From positions 1-6,105 of the forward strand of contig NYTG01000035.1 in assembly GCA_002683395.1 (NCBI GenBank): a stretch of DNA of 6,105 bases, given 5' to 3'. Positions 1 through 5,678 of the stretch are shown here, in pieces. Below the pieces are notes generated by a model, which did no database searches, was not told the DNA's origin, and saw nothing but the letters and a program-made list of their open reading frames with translations. Positions within the stretch are counted from its first letter, which is position 1. Each line of letters starts with the position of its first letter. The position numbers and the translations under genes are program-made. The stretch is from Halieaceae bacterium (lineage in GTDB: Bacteria > Pseudomonadota > Gammaproteobacteria > Pseudomonadales > Halieaceae).

Positions 1-1
1 T

Positions 2-298
2 GCCATTATCGGCTTTGGCTTTGCCACCTGGGAGGCCGGCTTTATCGGCATGCAGGCGCCGAACGTTCATTTCACCCGGTTCGAAAAGGCTCTGGCTCAA
101 GGGCGACATGTCCTGTTTGTCGAGACCGATCGGGAAGACCAGAAAAAACTCAAAAAAGTGATGAAACAACATCCCAAACTGGAGCGCGCAGGTATAGAGG
201 TGACACACACCCGGCTGCTGATGGTTTTGCTTCGTAATTGGGAGAAGTTCAGGAACTGGGCCTTGGTATTTCAAGGCCGACCGAACAAACAACAATAA
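2..298 (+). CDS. 3' end of a small membrane-associated protein of unknown function (5' truncated)
   Basis: The reading frame is open from the left edge, so the start lies outside the window and 98 residues are visible. The first visible stretch is Gly-rich and hydrophobic (IIGFGFATWEAGFIG) and looks like the end of a glycine-zipper membrane hairpin. It is followed by a soluble part with a phenylalanine/lysine-rich segment and a beta strand (HVLFVET). This resembles, from memory, small proteins in which a Gly-rich hairpin is followed by 'PN...FE.AL..G..LL.VD', often labelled DUF1269-like or hypothetical; the family assignment is tentative. Relatives I recall end soon after a 'HP' segment, whereas here about 40 more basic and aromatic residues follow (MVLLRNWEKFRNW region). 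It ends 143 bases before the oxidase genes and nothing suggests a role in respiration. The first in-frame ATG, at 50, falls inside the hydrophobic domain and is unlikely to be the true start. Confidence 0.7.
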   Translation, partial: AIIGFGFATWEAGFIGMQAPNVHFTRFEKALAQGRHVLFVETDREDQKKLKKVMKQHPKLERAGIEVTHTRLLMVLLRNWEKFRNWALVFQGRPNKQQ

Positions 299-330
299 CG
301 CGGCTGCGAAGTACAGCCACCGATAAGGGA

Positions 331-340
331 GTATCGATAC
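331..340. repeat. Perfect 10-base palindrome GTATCGATAC
   Basis: GTATCGATAC reads the same on both strands. It sits about 100 bases upstream of the subunit II start, a plausible place for an operator half or a dimeric regulator site. A 10-base palindrome can arise by chance, and I recognise no regulator with this exact consensus, so the regulatory role is only a possibility. Confidence 0.25.
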
Positions 341-397
341 ATCACGAGAAGAATGCGGTAAGCGGTAGATTCATTCTCTGATGGTCGTGTACTGGGG

Positions 398-418
398 GGG
401 CGTTGGTGCCCATTTTTT
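398..418 (+). terminator. Possible weak intrinsic terminator or attenuator in the leader
   Basis: GGGC at 398-401 pairs with GCCC at 408-411 around a six-base loop, followed by one A and a T6 run at 413-418. The stem is only 4 bp, short for an intrinsic terminator, though all G-C. It could end transcription from the upstream gene or attenuate the oxidase operon. An alternative stem, 406-412 with 423-429 (seven pairs including two G-U), uses the same C residues and would place the T run in its loop, so the two structures exclude each other. Confidence 0.22.
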
Positions 419-441
419 GCACTGGGTGCGAGAGATAGACT

Positions 442-1884
442 ATGTTTGCTGCAATTATTTTACTGGTCTTGGTGCTGGGGACGGTAGTTTTCCATTTCCT
501 CAGCCCATGGTATTTCACTCCGATAGCGTCTAATTGGTCCTCGATGGACAATACCGTCACACTGACTTTTGTGATGACGGGACTTGGCTTCGTCTTAGTC
601 AATGTATTCATCGCGTATTGCATTATTAAGTTTCGAAACAAAGAAGGCAGGCGCGCCGAATACGAGCCAGAGAGTGTCAAGATGGAGACTTGGCTCACCA
701 TCCTGACGACAGTGGCGATCGCCGCGATGTTGGCTCCGGGCCTTCTGATCTGGGGTGAGGTGGTGACACCACCCGATGATGCAACCGAGGTGGAGGTGCT
801 GGCACGGCAGTGGAATTGGTCTTACCGGCTCCCGGGAGAGGATGGCCAGCTTGGCGCAGTGGCGGTAAGTCACACCACTACGGAAAATCCGTTGGGAATT
901 GATCCGTCTGATCCGTTTGGACAAGACGACATCATTATTTATGACCCTGTGCTTCACCTCCAGGCGGACCAGCCCGTCACCTTTTTGTTGCGTTCAACGG
1001 ACGTCTTGCACAACTTCACGGTGCCTCAGTTCCGCGTCAAGATGGATTTCGTTCCCGGTCAAGTCTCTTACATTTGGGCCGAGCCAACGGTAGAAGGAAG
1101 TTACGATCTGCTCTGCGAAGAACTCTGTGGCGTAGGGCACTACGCTATGCGGGGTCGTGTGATCGTAGACAGCGACGAAGCCTACGCGGCGTGGCTAGCC
1201 GATCAGCCCACCTTCGCAGAAACTCAAATTGACTTGAATACGGACCTAGCGGCAGGACAGGCTACCTACGCAGTGTGCAGCTCCTGTCACGGCGTAAACG
1301 CTGAGGGTAACAAGTCGATGCACGCCCCACGTTTGGCTGGCATGGATAGTGAGTACATGAAGCGACAGCTGCGGCACTTTAAGCGCGGCGTGAGGGGCGC
1401 TCATGAAGATGACGCCTGGGGTCGCACAATGGCACCTATGGCCATGATGTTAGGTGATGCCGCAGCGATTAATAATGTCGTGAGCTACGTCGACACCCTG
1501 TCGGGTCAGCCTGAGTTTGATAACAGCGCCAACCTGGGGCTCAGCGCTGCGGTAGAGCGATATGAGCCCAGCGCATCGGGTGACCCAAGCAAGTCCAAAG
1601 CGTTATATGAGTCTACCTGCGCGCAATGTCATGGCGACTTGGGTCAGGGAGTGTGGACCGTCAACGCGCCAGCCCTCACGGGGCTAGAAGATTGGTATCT
1701 CGCCTCGCAGATCAAGAATTTCCGCGATGGCATTCGCGGTCGCCACGCCGACGACCTGTATGGACTGCAGATGGGGTTGGTCTCCAACACCATGACGGAT
1801 GATCAGTCCATCGAGGACATGGTGGCTTACATCGCCACTCTCGAAAACCCACAACAGCCGGTCAAGCTGGCGCAGCAGAAATAG
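442..1884 (+). CDS. coxB: Cytochrome c oxidase subunit II fused to two cytochrome c domains (caa3-type)
   Basis: This 480-residue protein is the electron-entry subunit of a heme-copper oxidase. Hydrophobic segments lie near residues 3-20, 40-62 and 86-105; the last two are the usual subunit II hairpin and the first is an extra N-terminal span or signal. The periplasmic CuA domain follows, with an aromatic electron-entry patch (QWNW, 123-126), the distal CuA ligand H190 in DVLHNF, and the motif CEELCGVGHYAM giving C225, E227, C229, H233 and M236. After a linker come two c-type heme domains, CSSCH at 279-283 and CAQCH at 393-397, with candidate distal ligands M330 and M444. Ordinary subunit II is roughly half to two thirds this length and caa3 forms usually carry one heme c. 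The start is chosen because the N-terminus fits the family; its Shine-Dalgarno is weak. It is first in the operon, 13 bases before subunit I. The name coxM, after the Bradyrhizobium alternative oxidase, may fit better. Confidence 0.95.
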   Translation: MFAAIILLVLVLGTVVFHFLSPWYFTPIASNWSSMDNTVTLTFVMTGLGFVLVNVFIAYCIIKFRNKEGRRAEYEPESVKMETWLTILTTVAIAAMLAPGLLIWGEVVTPPDDATEVEVLARQWNWSYRLPGEDGQLGAVAVSHTTTENPLGIDPSDPFGQDDIIIYDPVLHLQADQPVTFLLRSTDVLHNFTVPQFRVKMDFVPGQVSYIWAEPTVEGSYDLLCEELCGVGHYAMRGRVIVDSDEAYAAWLADQPTFAETQIDLNTDLAAGQATYAVCSSCHGVNAEGNKSMHAPRLAGMDSEYMKRQLRHFKRGVRGAHEDDAWGRTMAPMAMMLGDAAAINNVVSYVDTLSGQPEFDNSANLGLSAAVERYEPSASGDPSKSKALYESTCAQCHGDLGQGVWTVNAPALTGLEDWYLASQIKNFRDGIRGRHADDLYGLQMGLVSNTMTDDQSIEDMVAYIATLENPQQPVKLAQQK

Positions 1885-1887
1885 TCC

Positions 1888-1892
1888 GGAGA
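1888..1892 (+). promoter_or_regulatory. Ribosome binding site deciding the subunit I start
   Basis: GGAGA lies just after the subunit II stop. Two adjacent ATG codons follow, at 1895 and 1898. Counted from GGAG, the spacer is three bases to the first and six to the second, so 1898 is the better start. The in-frame ATG at 1799 has no such site and lies inside the subunit II gene, where the extra residues resemble nothing in subunit I. Confidence 0.6.
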
Positions 1893-1897
1893 ATATG

Positions 1898-3658
1898 ATG
1901 GAACACGTAGCACACGACGAGACGAGTTTTGTTCGGCCGGCTGAAGTCGGTGAGATGGAGCTCTACCATCCCAAGACTTGGCTGGGTAAATATGTTTTTT
2001 CACAGGATGCGAAAACCATCGCCATCCAGTACGCAGCGACCGCTATCTCCATTGGTATGGTGGCACTCGTGCTGTCATGGGTGATGCGCCTGCAGCTCGC
2101 CTGGCCGAATACCTTTACCTTTATCGACCCCGCTTATTACCTTCAGGCGGTGACCATGCACGGCATGATCATGGTGGTATACCTGCTGACCGCGTTGTTT
2201 CTCGGGGGGTTTGGTAACTATCTGATCCCACTGATGGTCGGGGCGCGGGATATGGTTTTTCCCTGGCTCAATATGATCAGTTTCTGGGTCTACTTTGTGG
2301 CAGTGGCGCTGCTTGCAGCGAGTTTCCTTGTAGGGGGTGGGTCCACCGGGGCGGGTTGGACACTGTATCCCCCGCAGGCAATTTTGCCGGGCACGCCGGG
2401 CTCCGAGGCGGGCATTTTGTTGATGCTGGCCTCGCTGGCGGTATTCATCATTGGCTTCACCATGGGCGGCCTGAACTACGTGGTCACTATTCTGCAAGCC
2501 AGAACTCGTGGTATGACCCTGATGCGTATGCCGTTAACGGTATGGGGCATTTTTGTCGCGACTATTTTGGCTTTGTTTGCCTTCCCCGCTTTGTTTGTGA
2601 GCGCCATCATGATGTCGCTGGATGTCCTGCTGGGCACCAGCTTCTTTATGCCCGCGATCATGACCATGGGTAACGAGGCTGATCATGTTGGCGGCAATCC
2701 CCTTTTGTTCCAGCACCTCTTTTGGTTCTTTGGCCACCCAGAGGTTTACATTGTGGCCCTGCCTGCCTTTGGCATTGTGTCCGACCTCATCAGTATTCAT
2801 GCGCGAAAAAATATTTTTGGGTATCGCATGATGGTCTGGGCGATTGTGATCATCGGAGCACTGAGCTTTGTCGTGTGGGCGCACCACATGTATGTCAGTG
2901 GGATGAACCCCTATTTCGGCTTCTTCTTTGCCACTACGACCCTGATCATTGCCGTACCCACGGCATTGAAGGTTTACAACTGGGTGCTGACCTTATGGCA
3001 GGGAAATATCCATCTCACTATTCCCATGCTGTTTTCTATTGCCTTTCTGCTGTTTTTTATTAACGGCGGTATGACGGGATTATTCCTCGGTAACGCCACA
3101 GTGAGCATGCCGCTCTCCGATACTCTTTTTGTGGTGGCGCATTTCCACATGGTGATGGCGGTAGCGCCTGTCATGGTGGTGTGCGGTGCGATCTATCACT
3201 GGTATCCCAAAATCACCGGGCGGTGGTACCACCAGGGTATGGCGAGCTTCCATTTCTGGGTGACTTTTGTGGGTTCGTACCTGGTATTTCTGCCAATGCA
3301 TTACCTCGGCATCATGGGTGTGCCGCGTCGCTACTTTGAAATTACGGGTACGACCTTCTTGCCTGATTCGGCCGAAAGTGTGAACGCGAGCATCACCATT
3401 GCTGCGCTGGTGGTTGGTTTTGCTCAGCTGGTTTTCCTCTACAACCTCATTGTCAGCGCGTTTAACGGCAAACAGGCGCCGAGTAATCCTTGGAATGCAA
3501 CAACACTCGAGTGGCAAACGGAACACACACCGCCGCAGCATGGCAATTTTGGTAAAGAGCTGCCCTGTGTTTATCGATGGGCTTATGACTTCAGCGTACC
3601 GGGTGTGGAGGAGGACTTTATCCCTCAAAACGTCCCGCCACGTAACGCACAGGCCTGA
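1898..3658 (+). CDS. ctaD: Cytochrome c oxidase subunit I (aa3-type, class A1)
   Basis: This 586-residue polytopic inner-membrane protein (about 12 spans) is the catalytic subunit, reducing O2 to water and pumping protons. Heme a ligands are H88 and H417, the heme a3 ligand is H415, and the CuB ligands are H280, H329 and H330. Y284 in HPEVY is the expected cross-linked tyrosine and E282 the gating glutamate that defines class A1. The D-channel residues N107, D118 and N125, the K-channel lysine K358 and the propionate-binding R477-R478 are present, and from H88 to R478 the spacings match my memory of the Rhodobacter sphaeroides enzyme. One difference stands out: the Mg-site histidine of the usual HDT motif is serine here (S407-D408). 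The loop before HPEVY (about 238-268) also differs from the mitochondrial-like form. The start could be 1895, adding one Met. The bacterial name ctaD is used; coxN is the Bradyrhizobium counterpart of this arrangement. Confidence 0.97.
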   Translation: MEHVAHDETSFVRPAEVGEMELYHPKTWLGKYVFSQDAKTIAIQYAATAISIGMVALVLSWVMRLQLAWPNTFTFIDPAYYLQAVTMHGMIMVVYLLTALFLGGFGNYLIPLMVGARDMVFPWLNMISFWVYFVAVALLAASFLVGGGSTGAGWTLYPPQAILPGTPGSEAGILLMLASLAVFIIGFTMGGLNYVVTILQARTRGMTLMRMPLTVWGIFVATILALFAFPALFVSAIMMSLDVLLGTSFFMPAIMTMGNEADHVGGNPLLFQHLFWFFGHPEVYIVALPAFGIVSDLISIHARKNIFGYRMMVWAIVIIGALSFVVWAHHMYVSGMNPYFGFFFATTTLIIAVPTALKVYNWVLTLWQGNIHLTIPMLFSIAFLLFFINGGMTGLFLGNATVSMPLSDTLFVVAHFHMVMAVAPVMVVCGAIYHWYPKITGRWYHQGMASFHFWVTFVGSYLVFLPMHYLGIMGVPRRYFEITGTTFLPDSAESVNASITIAALVVGFAQLVFLYNLIVSAFNGKQAPSNPWNATTLEWQTEHTPPQHGNFGKELPCVYRWAYDFSVPGVEEDFIPQNVPPRNAQA

Positions 3659-3667
3659 GGCAATAAG

Positions 3668-4318
3668 ATGAGCAATATTTTTACTGAACAGCCCTGGATC
3701 GCCGATACCGGGCCGATAGCACCGGCTCTATCCGGAGCGCAGATCGCAACGAATTCACGCCGCTCCGCGCTCAAGATGCTGCTGAGCGTGGTGAGTGTCT
3801 TCTTCCTGCTGATGATCGTAGCCTACGGCGGCCGCATGCTTTATCAAGACTGGAGGCCAACTCCCGAGATTAATCTGCTGTGGGCGAACACGGGGCTGCT
3901 GTTGCTGAGCAGTCTTTGCCTGCAGGTGGCCTTGATGTGGGCCCGGGCCGGCAAAGCTGACTGGGTCCGCGGAGCACTGGTCGGCGCAGGTCTTTTGACC
4001 CTGCTATTTTTGGTGGGACAGCTCGCCGCAATGCAGCAATTGACGGCGATGGTGCTGGGGGACTTCAGTAATCCATCAGTGGGATTCTTTTTCATGATCA
4101 CGGGCATTCACGGTCTGCATATGGCCGGTGGAATGGTGGCGCTGGTGAGGGCTATCAGCAGGGCCTTTGGTTCGTCAGACGTGCGCGCCATGGAGCACAA
4201 CGTGTCTAATTGTGCGCTCTACTGGCACTACCTGCTGGGCGTCTGGCTACTGGTATTCGGATTGCTGTTTACCGGCAACAATTTTGAGGTCCTGCTCAGG
4301 ATCTGCGGCTTTATCTAA
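3668..4318 (+). CDS. Cytochrome c oxidase subunit III-family protein, first copy (divergent)
   Basis: This 216-residue membrane protein has about five predicted spans (near 35-55, 68-91, 101-127, 137-163 and 184-206) and belongs to the COX3 family. The family signatures are visible as FFFMITGIHGLHMAGG (140-155) and ALYWHYLLGVW (183-193). It departs from the norm: the aspartate usually following YWHF/Y-V is replaced (YWHYLLG), and the first membrane span has no acidic residue where classical subunit III has glutamate. Subunit III normally stabilises subunit I and supports proton uptake through the D-channel; whether this copy does so is unclear. The start has a good site, GAGG at 3657-3660, seven bases before the ATG and overlapping the subunit I stop. 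It is translated nine bases after subunit I and twelve before the second copy. It may correspond to coxO in the coxMNOP arrangement; a NorE-like label is possible but less likely in this operon. Confidence 0.88.
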   Translation: MSNIFTEQPWIADTGPIAPALSGAQIATNSRRSALKMLLSVVSVFFLLMIVAYGGRMLYQDWRPTPEINLLWANTGLLLLSSLCLQVALMWARAGKADWVRGALVGAGLLTLLFLVGQLAAMQQLTAMVLGDFSNPSVGFFFMITGIHGLHMAGGMVALVRAISRAFGSSDVRAMEHNVSNCALYWHYLLGVWLLVFGLLFTGNNFEVLLRICGFI

Positions 4319-4330
4319 GGGGGAAAGACC

Positions 4331-5050
4331 ATGTCGACGGAGACAATGGCATCGGATTCATTGGAGTTGAAGCCAGGTATGGCGGGCTTTTTCGACGACT
4401 GGAGTTCGGATCAACGCGCCTTTAAGGGAGTCCCCTGGGGCAAGGCGATGATGTGGATATTCCTTGTTAGTGACACGTTTATCTTCGGTTGTTTTTTGGC
4501 GTCCTATATGACCGTTCGTATGTCGGCATTGGAGCCCTGGCCCAGCGCGAGCGAGGTGTTTGCCTTGAGCTTCGGGGGTGCGCCGATTCCGTTGATTCTG
4601 ATCGCCATCATGACGTTTGTGCTCATCACATCGAGCGGCACTATGGCGCTGGCGGTGAACTACGGATATCGCAAAAACAAATGGGTGACCTTTTGGTTGC
4701 TGTTCGCCACCGCTTTGCTCGGCGCCACCTTCGTTGGCATGCAGGTTTTTGAGTGGAGCAAATTGATCCTCGAAGAAGGTGTGCGCCCTTGGGGTAATCC
4801 AATGGGTGCCGCTCAGTTTGGATCAGTCTTCTTCATGGTCACGGGGTTCCACGGTTTCCACGTATCGATCGGTGTCATCTTCCTTTTTATCTTCTCGTAC
4901 AAGGTCGCGAGAGGACATCTCGATAATCAAACGCCGGGCTGGTTTACCAAGCGCGGCGGAAATTACGAAGAAATCGAGATCCTCGGGCTTTATTGGCACT
5001 TCGTGGATCTGGTCTGGGTCTTTATTTTCGCGTTTTTCTATCTCTGGTAG
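4331..5050 (+). CDS. Cytochrome c oxidase subunit III-family protein, second copy
   Basis: This 239-residue protein has a soluble N-terminal stretch of about 35 residues and then about five spans (near 39-63, 84-110, 118-140, 162-190 and 218-238). It is the more classical of the two COX3-family proteins here: FFMVTGFHGFHVSIG at 167-181 and YWHFVDLVW at 221-229 match the family signatures, including the histidine-aspartate pair. In the first span an aspartate (D48 in VSDTFIF) stands where classical subunit III has glutamate. Five spans rather than seven is usual in bacterial and quinol-oxidase subunit III. A strong AAGGGGG site at 4317-4323, overlapping the previous stop, supports the ATG at 4331; an in-frame ATG at 4346 is a weaker alternative. 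It may correspond to coxP. It probably binds subunit I and shields or assists the proton-uptake side. Confidence 0.92.
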   Translation: MSTETMASDSLELKPGMAGFFDDWSSDQRAFKGVPWGKAMMWIFLVSDTFIFGCFLASYMTVRMSALEPWPSASEVFALSFGGAPIPLILIAIMTFVLITSSGTMALAVNYGYRKNKWVTFWLLFATALLGATFVGMQVFEWSKLILEEGVRPWGNPMGAAQFGSVFFMVTGFHGFHVSIGVIFLFIFSYKVARGHLDNQTPGWFTKRGGNYEEIEILGLYWHFVDLVWVFIFAFFYLW

Positions 5051-5060
5051 GGGGTAAGTC

Positions 5061-5447
5061 ATGGATCATACAGCTGAGGGTCATGAGCCCGTTGTCAGAG
5101 AAGAAGAGGCGATCCAGCATCCATTGGGTGTGTATTTCAAGATCTGGATATTGCTCTTCGTATTGAGCGCTATGTCCTATGCCGTAGACTATTATCAGGT
5201 GCAAGGCTATATGCGCTGGTTCCTGATTCTGTTCTTTATGGTGTTAAAAGCCGGACTCATAATCGCCGTGTTTATGCATATGGTGTGGGAGCGGTTGGCC
5301 ATGGTGTATTTCATTTTGTTACCACCGGTGCTTTTGCTGACTCTGGTGGCGATTGGCTCTTTGGAAGCCGACTGGACTTTTTTCCAGCGTGGCGTGTATT
5401 TCCTGAAAGAGCTCATCATTGTGGCGCCTACGGCACCACATCATTGA
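5061..5447 (+). CDS. Cytochrome c oxidase subunit IV-type small membrane protein
   Basis: This 128-residue protein fits the prokaryotic cytochrome c oxidase subunit IV family (COX4_pro-like). It has an acidic, histidine-containing N-terminus of about 20 residues and three spans near 23-43, 50-74 and 79-101. The second span carries a buried lysine followed by VFMHMVWER (K63 to R78), which resembles the conserved VKA...FMH...WE signature of the family. In bacterial oxidases such subunits are small accessory parts thought to aid assembly or stability rather than catalysis. The ATG follows a GGGGG tract at 5050-5054 after a ten-base gap from the second subunit III gene, so translation is probably coupled. 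The C-terminus is short and ends in two histidines. Family membership is judged from topology and this motif only. Confidence 0.85.
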   Translation: MDHTAEGHEPVVREEEAIQHPLGVYFKIWILLFVLSAMSYAVDYYQVQGYMRWFLILFFMVLKAGLIIAVFMHMVWERLAMVYFILLPPVLLLTLVAIGSLEADWTFFQRGVYFLKELIIVAPTAPHH

Positions 5448-5484
5448 ATCAATCCGCCTGGGATTCCTGAAGAGGGGAAAAGAA

Positions 5485-5643
5485 ATGGGTGGTCAGAAAA
5501 CTGGCAGCACCAACTACACAACACACATCGTCGTCTTTCTGCTGCTGACGGTCTTTATGTACGTGTTTGCCTTTGTGCTAGTCGATCACAGCCGCGACGT
5601 GCCGGCGCGCGTAGACACGGTCCACGCGGATAAGCAGGAATAG
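5485..5643 (+). CDS. 52-residue single-span membrane protein of unknown function
   Basis: I do not recognise this protein. It has a short polar N-terminus (MGGQKTGSTNYTTH), one hydrophobic span at about 15-34 (IVVFLLLTVFMYVFAFVLVD) and a charged tail of about 18 residues. By the positive-inside rule the orientation is unclear. A good ribosome binding site (AGGGGA at 5473-5478) sits six bases before the ATG and argues for a real gene; an upstream in-frame ATG at 5419 lies inside the subunit IV gene and gives a basic, implausible N-terminus. It follows subunit IV by 37 bases, the largest gap inside the operon, with no terminator seen between them, so it is probably cotranscribed. By size, topology and place it could be a small oxidase subunit or assembly factor, similar in build to other tiny single-helix oxidase subunits, but that is inference. 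Confidence 0.7.
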   Translation: MGGQKTGSTNYTTHIVVFLLLTVFMYVFAFVLVDHSRDVPARVDTVHADKQE

Positions 5644-5647
5644 AAGT

Positions 5648-5678
5648 ACTCGCGGTGCCTTACTGGCGCTGCGCGAGT
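5648..5678. terminator. Hairpin at the convergent junction, likely bidirectional terminator
   Basis: ACTCGCG at 5648-5654 pairs perfectly with CGCGAGT at 5672-5678. Inside it GTGCC (5655-5659) pairs with GGCGC (5665-5669) with one G-T wobble, leaving a five-base loop TTACT and a two-base bulge, for twelve pairs in all. A short T run follows on the + strand (TTT at 5678-5680, the first T being in the stem); the minus-strand side also has only a short, interrupted T stretch. It lies between two convergent genes and includes the last codons and stop of the SCO gene. A weak T-tract leaves the terminator role likely but not certain. Confidence 0.5.

Larger units (their letters stand above)
299..441 (+). 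promoter_or_regulatory. Leader region upstream of the oxidase operon
   Basis: This is the only sizeable non-coding stretch in front of the operon, so the promoter should lie here or inside the end of the preceding gene. I could not find a convincing sigma-70 -35/-10 pair. What is visible: a 5-bp inverted repeat just after the preceding stop codon (GGCTG at 302-306 with CAGCC at 314-318, no T-tract), a perfect 10-base palindrome at 331-340, a G7 run at 394-400 and a T6 run at 413-418. The ribosome binding site for subunit II is weak (AGAGA at 431-435, six bases before the ATG). That this region controls the operon is inferred from its position. Confidence 0.4.

Noticed and set aside
342..701. 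Minus-strand open frame of 119 codons across the leader and the start of subunit II
   Set aside because: It is mostly opposite the conserved N-terminus of subunit II, with no recognisable motif or ribosome binding site.
1799..1897. Longer N-terminus for subunit I starting at 1799
   Set aside because: It overlaps the conserved end of subunit II, lacks a ribosome binding site and the extra residues are not like subunit I; GGAGA at 1888 points to the ATGs at 1895/1898.
3080..3628. 182-codon open frame on the minus strand inside subunit I
   Set aside because: Its residue make-up (rich in His, Arg and Thr) shows no domain, and it lies wholly opposite a highly conserved gene; it is a shadow frame, as are the other antisense frames over the operon.
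442..3658. Quinol oxidase (bo3-type) or nitric oxide reductase identity
   Set aside because: Subunit II has all CuA ligands and two heme c sites, which quinol oxidases lack, and subunit I has HPEVY, D- and K-channel residues, which NO reductases lack.
3668..5050. A single subunit III gene broken by a frameshift or stop
   Set aside because: Both products carry full sets of COX3 signatures, about five spans each and separate strong ribosome binding sites, so they are two genes.
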